NCBI GenBank assembly: GCA_018343915.1
Contig: JABRWF010000007.1
Span: forward strand, 186,001 to 250,000
DNA from: Agroathelia rolfsii
Taxonomy: Eukaryota > Basidiomycota > Agaricomycetes > Amylocorticiales > Amylocorticiaceae
Reading direction: 5' to 3'
Length of the DNA: 64,000 nucleotides
Shown here: positions 33,374-44,503 of the stretch, in pieces
Layout: every line of letters starts with the position of its first letter
How positions within the stretch are numbered: the first letter of the stretch is position 1
The notes under the pieces: generated by a model
Databases searched by the model: none
What the model saw: the letters and a program-made list of their open reading frames with translations, nothing else
Told to the model about the DNA's origin: nothing
Position numbers and translations under genes: made by a program

Positions 33374-35809
33374 TCAAGCTTTGCGTAGACGCGATCTTGT
33401 CCGTACACCAGTTCTATTATATTCCGGCTGTTTTGGTTGCTTCCTATTGTATGCAGAGGCAGCTCGCTCCCTAAGCAACATCACAGTAGACACCCAGTCT
33501 ACCCACGTTGCGTGCTTGAGCCCGATTTCATGCAGTCTCTTCTCTTCCTCGTCGTCGAGCAAATCCAAGGTATCACGCTCTGATAAGCGCCATAGATGAA
33601 TTTGTATAACAGCTTCGGGAAGAAGGATATCCATGCAATACTTTTGGAAGAAACAGATCGTTATTGTCAGTGAAGGACAGGTGGTTGAAAAAGCTCCGAT
33701 GACTCACTTTGAGTTTGTCGGAGCTCGTCAGGGCTTCATATTCGACACTTCCATGTTGTGGAACACTCCGAGAGTACGGAATTTGAGCTGGTGTATTGAT
33801 GTCCATTCCGCTCTCCTATGGTATGATAAGCTAAAGGAGTGTGTAAGTTTTTGGAAGAGCGGCTTACCGTGAAATCTGCTTTATTTGACGCCCTGTGAGA
33901 TAGGCTCATATCGTGAAGATCCAGAGGCGCCGTCCTGCTGCCGTCCCTGCCTTCGTGAACCCTCCCGCGAACTTCTCCCGCGCAATTTTGAAGGAAGTCG
34001 TCATCATCATCGTCATTGCCAAAACCAGCCTTGCACCCGAGAGCCCACTGAAGGATCAAATTCTTCAAATCGACCAATTGCCGTTCGTGCATTCTTCCCC
34101 GGATACTGGCGTTTTCCCTAATCACGTCGGCACGCGACTTGCCACCGCGCATCCACCGTCGATGGTTTTCATGAGCGGGTGCATATTTGCCGTTGAGGAT
34201 GGCGGTGAGGACTGGCTTGACGTGTGCGAGCTGGTTGAATAACGAAAAGGTGTTAAAGTCTCCCGGCATCTTGTGCGCTAGAGGCGATTTGGGTGTGCGA
34301 GCGGTATCCGGTGAATCGTAGACAGGAACAGGGGCTGATGCTGCATGTTGTCCGAGCTGAGAGGATATTTTCGCACGTATATTTTAGAACAGATGAAATA
34401 ACGTAGTAGACTAAAAATAAAATAAAGACTGAAAGCCTACATGACAAGTTGCAAATCCATCCTCAATTGAGGTGAAAAAATCATTGCGAAAGATATCAGC
34501 TTGATCCTCATCCAGGTACTCAACTCTGTACCGTGGGCGGTCTCGCTCGTGAGCAGGTGGTATATATGCAATAATTCGTGCGGGCCAGTAGATCTTTCTA
34601 TGTCGATGATCCGCAAGAACCAGTTCACCAGGAATGTCCAAGTCAGGGTCTGCCTCCGGAGGCGTCCAAGTGCGAAGCTCATCATCGTCCGTGATATCGC
34701 TAGTGCTGTCGCCATCGCTATCGCCACGGTGCTTGCGCTTCTTTTTAGCCAAACGTTGGCTATTCAACTCTGACACGGTCTTCAGTTTGCGATTGACGGC
34801 CTTTGATGGTGACGCGAATGCAAGAGACGCATCGGGAAGGTTCATAGAGTCTGAGCTGGAATTATCGTAACCGTCTTCTGCGGCAAGCATTTCCTTGACT
34901 GCAGCTTTCCAGGCACATGTTAATTTCTGTTGCTCGCTTTTCTTCAGTGGTTTAGAAGTATTTGAAAGTTGTCCACCTCCAACGATAAACGTTTTCTCGG
35001 TAAACCAGAGACTTTTGCGTAGTTTGGATGTACGCATAGGTCTGAGATCATTTGCGGCAGAAATGATAGGAATTTCGCTTCGGACACCGGTGTAAGGCAG
35101 ACAACCAAAAGGGAGGGCATGAGAGGGAGCAGTGTCAGATGCTGAGCTGGTTATCTGTACGTTAGCTGCTCAGCAAAACTGCAATGTGCTACAAGGAGCA
35201 AATTCGGTTTGAAAAGCGACCCCAGTGAGTCTTGCTTACCTTTGCTGGCCACCATAGATGTTTTGAACATGTATCAGGCGCGACGGGAACACTCATCCCG
35301 GAAAGGTTGATACGAATCCAGACGAGCACATCTGTGGCATAAGTGCCGGAATAATCCGAATTTAGTGCCTGAGAGGTGGAAGGCTCCTGAGTCGAAAGTG
35401 GAGAAGTAAGGTCTATTACGGAAGATGGGCTTGCGGTTTTGGAGAAAATAGTAGGCCAAGTGTTGTCATCGGGATTCTCGCGGGAAGAAGCTGGAGCAAT
35501 CCTTCTTTTTTTGCGCGTCGTGTATGAGCCAAAGCTTTGCGAGTTGGAAAATAAAGACGGAGGGGAAGGTGCCGTATGCACGGGCTCAGAGATGGTAGAG
35601 ACAAGTTCGTCATCGCATATACTTGTAGGGATGCTCTTAGTCCTCCCTGTATTGAACTCTGCCAGGGAACCTGAATCAGAGCTGTCTAGGTCTGTCAAAT
35701 CACTTTCAGAGAGGGACTGCCCCATCGATTGTGCATCTTGTATTGACATGATTTTGTTGCAGAGTACCGCAGGAGGTGGAGAGGTTCCAATGCAACGTAT
35801 GACCTCCAT
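33374..35809 (-). CDS. Protein with two PWWP/Tudor-like modules (putative chromatin reader)
   Basis: Multi-exon gene of no named family. The first exon carries Ser-rich, low-complexity text with a basic RKKRR patch, then a PWWP-like segment: DVLVWIRINLSG, then KHLWWPAKV, where the exon ends at a GTAAGC donor. The second exon (from ITSSASDTAPSHALPFG) has KKKRKHRGDSDGDS, then a second barrel-like segment: GELVLADHRHRKIYWPARII, YRVEYLDEDQADIF. Later exons encode FNQLAHVKPVLTAILNGKY and a charged C terminus ending RLRKA. PWWP and Tudor barrels bind methylated histones and DNA, so a nuclear chromatin role is an inference. The start at 35809 is tentative; a second ATG lies about 60 bases further in (MSIQDAQ). 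Stop at 33374-33376. The one-gene model was joined by eye. Confidence 0.68.
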
Positions 35810-36333
35810 GAGTCTTATGACGACCAGTTCAGTTGGTGGCGTTCTATGTTACATAAGCAAATCAGCAGCCACGCAATGTCAACCAACTCGGAAACGTGAT
35901 TTGTGAAGTGTTAAAAGCCCTTCTGCTTGCTATTTATGTCGAGTTAACTTGCAAAAACTACGGTACAAGTGTATGAAAATTCGAAATTGTGCCACTAAAT
36001 TCGCTGATCCCACCTCTCACACGAGAATGCGCGGCATGGGGGAAACAACTGAAGATAACTGATACTCAGGCTTGAGAGCGTGCCATAGATAATGCCTGCA
36101 AGTCGTATAACCAGATTATGATACGTGATGTAAGGCCACCGATCGATGGATTCGCATGACCCCATAACATAAAGTCCATTGCTTAATGTGGGCAAGTGTT
36201 CCGTGAAACAGCCGAAATGCGGGAGGATGCATCCTACCAAATTGAAGCGATCAGTCGGTAATTAGATATAAGAGAGATGGTACATACATTCATAATTGTG
36301 GGAGTCTCTAAATACGTAAAATATGGTGTGCCC
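35810..36333. other. Intergenic, 524 bases
   Basis: Lies between two genes reading in the same direction. No coding signal stands out; an 81-codon minus-strand frame at 35995-36240 has no family resemblance. Confidence 0.4.
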
Positions 36334-37422
36334 TTATTCTCCTAGGACAATTGTCTGGAAATTAGGAAACACTAATTCCTCTTCGACAGTCTTCCGGATT
36401 ACGTCTTGAACGAAACGTTCCACCCTCGTAACATTCTTCAGCACATGCTTGTCTACTTGACCAATCTCACTCTCGATGTATATTGAAGGTAGAAGTCGCT
36501 GGCCGATAGGCAATGGTTTCCCTCCGTTGATCTGGCCGTCTTCATCCTGTGCTTCTTGCGACGGGAAGTCTGCTACATCACCCGTGGATCTCGAACGTCG
36601 CGAACGTGACGTTGGGCCATACGGGTCTTGATCGTCTAATATACAAAGATGTACACGACGGCTCGGGCCAGAGCCTTCATAGGCAACGGCAAGCTCGCCA
36701 TTAAAAAGAAGGCCGGTAACAGAGAGCTTGATAGGCAGAGCCATGAACATGGAGGAAGGATAATTGATGAGTAGTGACGTTGTGAGAGTGATCCGGAGGT
36801 CGGAATGCCAACTGATGTGCAGATGCATTTGCAGGTCTGGATGATTTGACTTTGGCTTCTCATGGGTTCCTTCTGGTGCATGAGCTGGCGTGGCGTTAGG
36901 TGAAGGGGATGGATGATGTGAAGACGACAGAGCAGGCTGAGTAATAAGTGGGGGCAGAGTGCTAGTAGAAGCACGATTCAACGGGTACAATGCTGATGCA
37001 GGAGAGTAGGATGGTCTGTAGTCAGACATCCCTGCTAGACCCATGACATTGGCAGAGCTCAAGCCCCTGCTCCATGGGGAGGGAGGTGGGAATGGTGTTG
37101 ATATCCCACTCAAGTGCGTCGGATACACTTCCTCTCCTACAGCGGCACCCTTACGTGAAATCCATTCAAAATCGTCTTCTTCTGGATCTTTCCCTGGACC
37201 AGTCTCGCTTTCATCTTCTCCAGAGTCTAGGAAGTCACGGTAAATATCGCACAGGTCTACAAGCTCAATATCCGGAGGCACATCTCCAAATTCAAGAAAA
37301 GTCACTTGAACAGGTCCAATGAATGATGGGCGATTCGTAGAAGACAGTTGACGATTGAGAAGTTCGACTAGCTTGGAAGACAGACTGGAGTCAAGCTTGG
37401 ACCATTCCAAGTCGATGGACAT
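36334..37422 (-). CDS. MDM12: ERMES subunit Mdm12
   Basis: Intronless gene of 362 codons. Mdm12 is the soluble SMP-domain subunit of the ER-mitochondria encounter structure; with Mmm1 and Mdm34 it carries phospholipids between the two membranes. Seen: the conserved start MSIDLEWSKLDSSLSSKLV, FLEFGDVPPDIELVDLCDIY, a divergent Pro/Ser-rich insertion at residues about 75-190 (usual in fungal Mdm12), then LQMHLHISWHSDLRITL, YPSSMFMALPIKLSVTGL and the C-terminal ESEIGQVDKHVLKNVTRVER with FVQDVIRKTVEEELVFPNF. The length suits the family. No transmembrane segment, as expected. The call is very sure. Confidence 0.95.
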   Translation of the reverse strand: MSIDLEWSKLDSSLSSKLVELLNRQLSSTNRPSFIGPVQVTFLEFGDVPPDIELVDLCDIYRDFLDSGEDESETGPGKDPEEDDFEWISRKGAAVGEEVYPTHLSGISTPFPPPSPWSRGLSSANVMGLAGMSDYRPSYSPASALYPLNRASTSTLPPLITQPALSSSHHPSPSPNATPAHAPEGTHEKPKSNHPDLQMHLHISWHSDLRITLTTSLLINYPSSMFMALPIKLSVTGLLFNGELAVAYEGSGPSRRVHLCILDDQDPYGPTSRSRRSRSTGDVADFPSQEAQDEDGQINGGKPLPIGQRLLPSIYIESEIGQVDKHVLKNVTRVERFVQDVIRKTVEEELVFPNFQTIVLGE

Positions 37423-38163
37423 CTTGAGCGTTCAGTCATTTCAGAGGCTTGTGCGTTTACGCCGGCTGGTGCCGCAGACCAGTCCGGCCCGCGAGGCCCG
37501 AGAAGTATTTTTTATCCGTGTATTTTTTTCTGGTTCATTGACTTCAAATTGGATCCACAGGCTATTAAGTATACTAGTGTACCTATAATAAATCCTAAAT
37601 GGGCTCTGGTACTAGGACAGCATACTAGGGCTCAATAGACCATCTCAATAGCTTCAAGCCTCAAGCTTCAAGTTCGAGTTACTATAAAACTACCAACTCT
37701 CCTCTCGACAATTACGGTGCTGTCACACACCAGGGTACACAGGTGTCATATCTCTATGGCTCTGCGTTATTTGGTAACATGGCAATGATGCTACAGCAGT
37801 GGGATTGTTCCCTGGCTACTCGGGCTATTTCTCTGCATAAAACTCGTGATGATCATGATTGTTGTCAACTTTGAGCTACAACAGCCTGAGAGTTTGTTCA
37901 GTGACACTGGCAGATGATCGATAATTGCGGTACCGCTAGACACTGTGCCTTTTAATATTCTTCTCTTTACGCTGATGGATTCGGCTCCATTCGTTATCAC
38001 TTCTTGAACTGAGAATATGAAAATCAGTCCTTGTCATGTCTCATTGGACAGGTAGACTTGCAATTGTCATCGATTGTCCACACAACGCTGTGTACTCGAC
38101 TACAGTTAAGATAAATGGATATATAATCGGGCCTTCCTAACTGATTTCTTCATACACTGCTGC
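37423..38163. other. Intergenic, 740 bases
   Basis: MDM12 upstream region followed by sparse DNA. A TATATAATC box at about 38121 lies 40 bases before the relic ATG of the dead membrane-protein gene. Nothing else is supported. Confidence 0.4.
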
Positions 38164-39110
38164 CATGTCATCTTTTCGCTCTGAGGATATTCTCTTTGAG
38201 AGCTCGCTGTACATCGGTATCATTCTTTCGGTTATTCTCTATGGCTAGTACATCTTGTCAAACATTGAACGCGTTAATAGTTTATGCTTATCCGCATGGC
38301 ATTCATTTACTTGGGAATCCATTATCTATCTGTTTTCTCTCTTTTTAGCAACGCCAATATCATTCGTTCATAACGTATTTTTTTTTATATCATATGGGAG
38401 CGTTTCACTGCTGTTTAATACCATGTTCTTTATCACTAATCCACTACTGGGCCTGGTGATGTGGAACAAATATCGGGATATATATATCGGTATCCCTTGG
38501 CAATATTACAAATCAGTGCTAGCTATACAATTCTTGGAAATGTGTCTCAAGGCATCGCAATAGCTATGTCTGATGGAGTTTTCGTAAGTATCTTCGCCCA
38601 ACCCATTATTCAATAATTCAATTATAGAATCCATATATTTGGTTAGATATATCACTGTTACATCATATTTGGCTCAAGGTGGTGTATCGTTGTCATTCCA
38701 GCGATCTATGCTGTAGCGACTTTCGGTAAGTACTATGTATTTCAGTCACTCCATTGGTATCAAAATAGCCAAACTCGCCTATAGCTCTATCAATCACGAC
38801 TGTAACTTTGGGTCGAAGTTCAAACATGGCCGAGATCGTTCTAGGAAACAGAATTAATGCGGTCGGCGTCGCACTCAGCACCGCTACAAGCATCATGCTT
38901 ACCCCCATGAGATATTATTTATTCAATACAGAGCACGAAAGTGCGCGGGTCCTGAGACAATAAGGACCTACAGCAACGCAATAGCTATCACGGTCGAATC
39001 CACAGCTCCTTGTGCCATTTTAGGGATTTTTGCGGCTGTCGCTGGGCTTGTTGGTAATTCTCTTTGGTCTCAGGCCGTATTTCTTGCTTGGTCTGTTAGA
39101 ATGGTGAATA
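38164..39110 (+). pseudogene. Decayed paralogue of the seven-helix membrane protein at 57.6 kb
   Basis: Collinear with the gene at 57584-58755. It opens MSSFRSEDILFESSLYIGII against MPSLRDEELYVEGSLYVGII. The next segment reads SNANIIRS then TAA, where the paralogue has SNKNITRSY. A frame change follows at a T-run near 38385, another near 38535, then ILGNVSQGIAIAMSDGVF, a well-formed intron (donor GTAAGT) and IYHCYIIFGSRWCIVVIP. After another intron and frame change it ends with VESTAPCAILGIF, as in the paralogue. At least one nonsense codon and two or three frameshifts make it non-functional. Homology is clear by eye; the end is approximate. Confidence 0.82.
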
Positions 39111-41482
39111 CGCTCCTTATTCTCTTAGACCAACCACCTCTACAAGTCACAAATTCATTTTTATAACGTGATCAATGTAGCAAATAGGGTACTATTTGGG
39201 TTGCCTCTGACCTAATGCAAGAAGGAGCCGGCGTCTTTAATGATCAAATGAGTACTTTCGTGGAGACAAGCACACATTTGCTCGTATTCTTAAATACGCA
39301 ACTGGAAGGTTGCAGTGCGTGGTATCACAACTTCAAGATTTTACCTTCTTTTTTCTCAATATGGTATTAAACGCTGACGGGCATGGAACTTATATATTAT
39401 CTGCTTGTATTTTCCTAATACTATCAGCTCCGAACGGTCTGTAACCAAAATACTAGTATTTTACTGACAATAGATGTAACTGTCGTAGTCACCTATTGTG
39501 TTAGAATTTGCAATGGCGACAGTGATTATACTAAACGATAAAGTGCATGGAGCCATTATAATGATTGTATATGCGGTTCGTGAAATTCACAGATGAATAG
39601 GAGGCGCGGGAAATGTTCTTATTAACGATACATGCTTCTCGCCACTCGTAGGAAATACCTGTTTTTTTTTTTTTTGAAAAAGCTAATGTTGCGTAATCAG
39701 AAAATGACATGTTTAATTTTCCTATACCGCGGTGCTCGGGCCTCAGACTCTGCCAAAAGCGAGCTTAATATTCATCCATCGATCTTCCGCTGTAGGCTTT
39801 GTTTAGCAGCTTATCATTTTGCATACTGTGTAAGGCATGGCACAGACAGATCGCCTCGGATGTATCGATTTGTGTACAATGAGCACTCGTGGGATTTGAT
39901 TACAGAGGCAATATCCAGCGCACCGAGCATGCAGCAGCCTCATTTGATCTCGACGGAAAGAGATACGGAAGATGAAGAGTGATCAATAGATTTTTTGTAG
40001 TCGTGGCCGAGGGTAGAGGGCATGTACGCAAATAAGAGTTGCAAGCCGGCGACAAGCCTTGGGTTTGCTTTTTTTAAGGGGTTTTTCTTCATTAGACTTA
40101 ATCGTGATATACGCAACGTTTATACTGATATCTCAGAAACGAACCGTGATAGCAATGATAGCAGAAGCACCTCGCTTTATGAAAGTGTACCCTGATCAAG
40201 TCATATATCACGCTCTCTTTGCTTCTCTTGGTCGTCGCCGCGGCAAATGGAAATAATGCCTCAAGGCGTCTGAAGCCGGGACAGAGACGGTGTTCAAATA
40301 AGGACAAACGGAACCACGTAGGATGGATAAGGTCAGCACCCTGAGCACGCAAGAGAAAATTGATAAGGCGATGATTCGCTATTACATGTACACTAAAGAA
40401 TGAAGTGATGGAATTCATGAATCAGAGGGTGATTAGAATTGAGTCATGTATAGCGATGGTGACATGCGTCGGAGGAGCTGCTGAGAGGAAGCCAGAAAGG
40501 GATCGGGAGGGTGCACGTTCCAAGTATTTAGCAAGACTAGGGCGGTTGGCTGCGCTTCATGACGGTGAGTAGATATTTATACGGCTATGTAAACGTCATG
40601 GCCTCATGCAAGATACCGGGATAAATCGAAGAGTGACAAAACTCGTGGGCAGTGTGCAGCTGCGGAGCTGGAGACTTGGTTGGAGTTGGGCATGAATCGG
40701 AGCGAGGGAAGCGAGAGAACAACAAGAGGGACGGGGCGGGGGAAGGCTCAGCATCTGGCCCGGGCGAAAGACAATGTGACCAAGCATAGGCGAGGTAAGC
40801 GCAATAGACACAGACACGAGTTCAAGCAATGCTCATAGATAGCACTGCACTATATCATTGGACCATCACGAGGATTCATATGCCGTTAAGGGTCGGGTTG
40901 ATGCAAGGTCAGGCCCATGCTGGAGCTCTGCGAGCCATAGGTGATGCTGACGATGATGTAGGAGGTGACAACAGAATATTGGAGTGTCTGAATAGTTCGT
41001 TCATTATTTTATACTGTAAAGATCGTTGTAAGTCGACCACGCTCGTGCGGGAGAAGAAGACGCGATCACGAGAGACGGCGAGAAGCGGACGTGACATCAA
41101 CTGATTGTAACGGCCTCGAGGCGTCCACGCTCTGATAGGCCATCATCTGGAAAACTCCGGTGCCCTGTGTGGTAATTATCTGCTAAAATAAGTATATTAT
41201 CGGAGTAATCTAGCTATATATGGCATATACACAGCCACAGACCTTGTATAGGCTTGTGGACGGCTCTGGCCTTAATCGAATGGGCTGGGAGACTAGTGCT
41301 GGATTGTTCCTTCACTCTCATCACCTCGTCACTCGCTTGCTGCCTCCTCCTCCTCCGTGCTTGCTGACGTCCTGGGCTGTCGATTTTGCTGCTGTCTTAT
41401 TTACGTCTCTAGTAGCCTATATTGCTCTGGCCCCTCTGTCCTCTTGACACAATTCCACCGGTCACTATTACACAATTTGCTC
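39111..41482. other. Gene-sparse stretch, 2.4 kb
   Basis: No gene is supported. A 116-codon plus-strand frame (39632-39982) contains a T-run-encoded Phe tract and has no family resemblance. The part from about 40450 is GC-richer but shows no conserved coding. The last 300 bases should hold the promoter of the next gene; ATATATGG occurs at about 41215. Confidence 0.45.
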
Positions 41483-43440
41483 ATGACGCACTACATGGCG
41501 GACCCAGGCAGAATTTGGGGACACAATCAGCATTCCTCATCCAGGACAAAACACTGGCTTATAAAGACTCTGGAATCGGATGAGCTATACTCTCCAGAGC
41601 ACCCTCCGTCAATGCTCAGCGGATTTGTGCCTGATAATGATGACACTTACAGCACCCATTCCTTGCCTCCAAAAATGACGATAAGATACAAGGATGGCCG
41701 CCAGCCTCAGTATATCTCCCATGAACATCATAAACGAGGTGAAAGTCGCACCCGTCCACCGCCTGCTGCTTCTGCTCAACCACGTCCGTCTCATGCACGG
41801 AACTCAAGTGAGAGAGAGGTCAGACAAGACCGCACCCGCTCAAAATCTCTGGGAAACACAGCAACTATTCCAGTGGGGTCCTCTCACGAGAGCAGTGTCC
41901 GTTCTCGCTCTCAGGGCAACACCTCAATCGCTGTCAATCCCCCTTCATCGCGATTACAAAACTCCCACCACTCACGTACTCATAGTGCAGGGCCTCAGCC
42001 TCAGGCGGCGATGCCTCATCCTGTGCCTGTAAATTCATATCCTACCTATAATCACTCGGATGTACCAGAAGACATCAAAATTTTACCTACCAACAGCCCT
42101 GAGCCGCTGCCTATACCACCACCTCTCCCTCGCACTTCCGCGAATCAGAGCTCGAGTCGAGGAGGACCTCCTCGCCCGTTGCCACCGAGATTATACCCGC
42201 AGCCGCCGGAAAGCACTTCCTCGTGGGTGTATTTGCCGTCCAATTACGCGCCATCCACACACGCAGGCGCAGGACCAATACAACAATCCCAATCCCAGCC
42301 GATTCCATCAAAACACAACTTCCCGCGGCACGCACCGCGCGTTGTCGCCCAGCAGCAGCCACCACCGCCACCGTCCTCATCACACGCGCCCAACCCTGCA
42401 ATTGTCGTCACAGCGCCATCATCACGTACTTCATCTGCGCCTGCCGCATCTGCTGCCCGGCCGCGCTCGCGCTCGTCGGGATCAAAACCCGGCCACCAAA
42501 GCATGATATACACCCCGTCCACCGTCGGTCCGGGTCCGATCGTCGTGCAGCTGAATCATAACGGCCCGCCGTCGGTGCGGTATACGCAGTCGGCCCCTGT
42601 GCCGGGGCAGAAGAGCAGCATGCCATCACTCGTGCCTGTCAGCACATCAGCAGCAGCAGCACCACCACCATCAGCCGCACCTGCTCCGGTTAATCTCGGC
42701 AATGGCACGCGATACGTCGAGCGCGCGGGCGACGCGCAGTTTGCATCCGTGCGTGGATCGATGCTGGGCACGGTGAATGAGGATTATGAGCGTCGGGACA
42801 GGCGGTCGATGCATAGTCGCAGTCGAAGTATTCCTCGGGGTGCGCCGACGCCGGGGTCAACAGCGGGGGTGGCGGCGCAGCCGCAGCAGCCTACCATCGT
42901 GGAGCATCCCGAACACTCGCGCCCTAGTTCGCGTTCAGCAGGGACGATGAGGGATTCGAATGGATCGTATGTTGTCGTGGGAAATAGTGGTGGTCAGGAT
43001 AAAGATAACAAACCGACTGTCAAGGTCCATGTCGTAAGTGGATGTTTTTTTTTTTTTTAATCGCCTAGCCCCTTTTTTGTTTAATTTATATCCTTGGGAA
43101 GCAATAATCTAACCATATTGAATCTTGACAGTCCCGCTCGCGTTCTCGATCACCGCCTCCATCGCAGCAGCAACCACAGAGTCGTCCGCCGTATTCGGCG
43201 CCACCTGTTTCTTCTACCTCTCAGACTCCCCGCAAACCGTTTTTCCAGCGATTTTTCTCGTTTAAGCCGAACGGTGCCCCTGCTGGTGGTGCTGAAAAGG
43301 CAGTTTTGATGGAGCAATCTCATCATAATGGAAAGCAGCCAAAGCCACCACCCAGGAGATTGGTCCGAAGACATAGTACAGGTAATTCTAGTCGCGGCCG
43401 AGCAGCGAGGATGGGTGCGGAACAGACTAGGGTTCATTAG
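41483..43440 (+). CDS. Pro/Ser-rich low-complexity protein, unknown function
   Basis: Two exons: 41483-43035 and 43132-43440, split by an intron with donor GTAAGT and acceptor TTGACAG, joining VKVHV-SRSRSRSPPPSQQ. About 620 residues. No known domain is recognised. The sequence is dominated by Pro, Ser, Gln, His and Ala (PPPPPSSSHAPNPAIVV, STSAAAAPPPSAAPAPV), with RS dipeptides near the splice join and a basic C terminus holding one aromatic patch, KPFFQRFFSFKPNG. It is probably intrinsically disordered. The ATG at 41483 (MTHYMADPGRIWG) is the first in frame; MADPG twelve bases on is an alternative. The continuous open frame of over 1.5 kb and the clean intron argue that it is real. No function is proposed. 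Confidence 0.72.
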
Positions 43441-44503
43441 CATTGGGCTAATAACCTGTTCTTCGGTTCCACATAATGGCCTATTCTATTAATCTAGGGA
43501 GTGGGGGTGTATTGACCTATCTGAGAAGAATACTTACCTGATATACATAGCTCTTCTCGGTGACATATACCAACTCGGTTCTTTTTTTTTTCGGCTCTTT
43601 TTGTTTCCTTTTCCCTTTTTTTTCGTCCTTGATTATTTCTCACCGCTCATCCTCTCTGTTGTACAAGCTCATCCTTCCTACTATTTTTCGTGTTCAACTT
43701 GTCATTTGTCAGCGTGTACCCTTGCGATTCTTCGACACACACACACATACACAACATACCATTTTTCTACTAGTATTCTTTTCTTGATCGTACTGTAGCT
43801 TCATCTCATTCTTACACGACATTTCTGATATCCTTTTTTTTTTTTTGCACTTAACCAACATATGCTCTATGCCCCCCCCCCTCCTTTTTTTTTCCTTTAT
43901 TTTTTCTTATGTGGTAGCTTTATGTGAAAAATAGATTATGCGATATGTGATCATGACGAACTGTTGGGATCCACTGTGACTTGTGCGGGGCTTGTGAGTA
44001 GCCGGATGATGATTTGTGATGTGATTGGACGAGAGGCCTATGCGATTTGCGAGTGATATAGCTACACCTTTTTTGTAGATGATTGTGTATCATTTATTGT
44101 CCTTCACGGAGAAATCGACCAGTAGTGTGCTATAGTAGCAGTAGTGGACAGACGTTTTTAGTAGCAAGGAGTTACTGGCATGGTGGAAGTGAATGCGTGC
44201 GGCGTAGTGCCGGTGACTTGAGTAGTCATATATTACTTTTCTTCCTCTTACTCTCACTCTTACTCTCACTCTCACTCTGGCCAACACCATCTGTCATCTC
44301 TTTCACTTTACCTGCTGTCTTCTGTTCTCCTTAAGCGCTCCCTCTGGCAGTCCAGGCTGATAACTCTAAAACATCTCTCTTGCCATCTCTCCCTCGTCAT
44401 CGCTCCTGGGCCCAGACATAATCTGTAGTGCTCACAACAGCGGGCAAAGTCGTTTCATCAATAACTCAGTGTTCCGTCTGCTCCGAGGAGTAACTCAACT
44501 GCC
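43441..44503. other. Intergenic, pyrimidine-rich, with the transcription factor promoter
   Basis: About 1 kb rich in T and C runs (for example ten C near 43873). No gene. CT-rich leaders like this are typical of fungal promoters near transcription starts. Confidence 0.5.
44241..44278 (+). repeat. CTCACT/CTTACT pyrimidine microsatellite
   Basis: Tandem CTTACT/CTCACT units (CTTACTCTCACTCTTACT and on), 230-260 bases before the transcription factor ATG. Confidence 0.7.

Noticed and set aside
39632..39982. 116-codon plus-strand frame
   Set aside because: Begins with a T-run-encoded Phe tract; no family resemblance or splice signals that would extend it.
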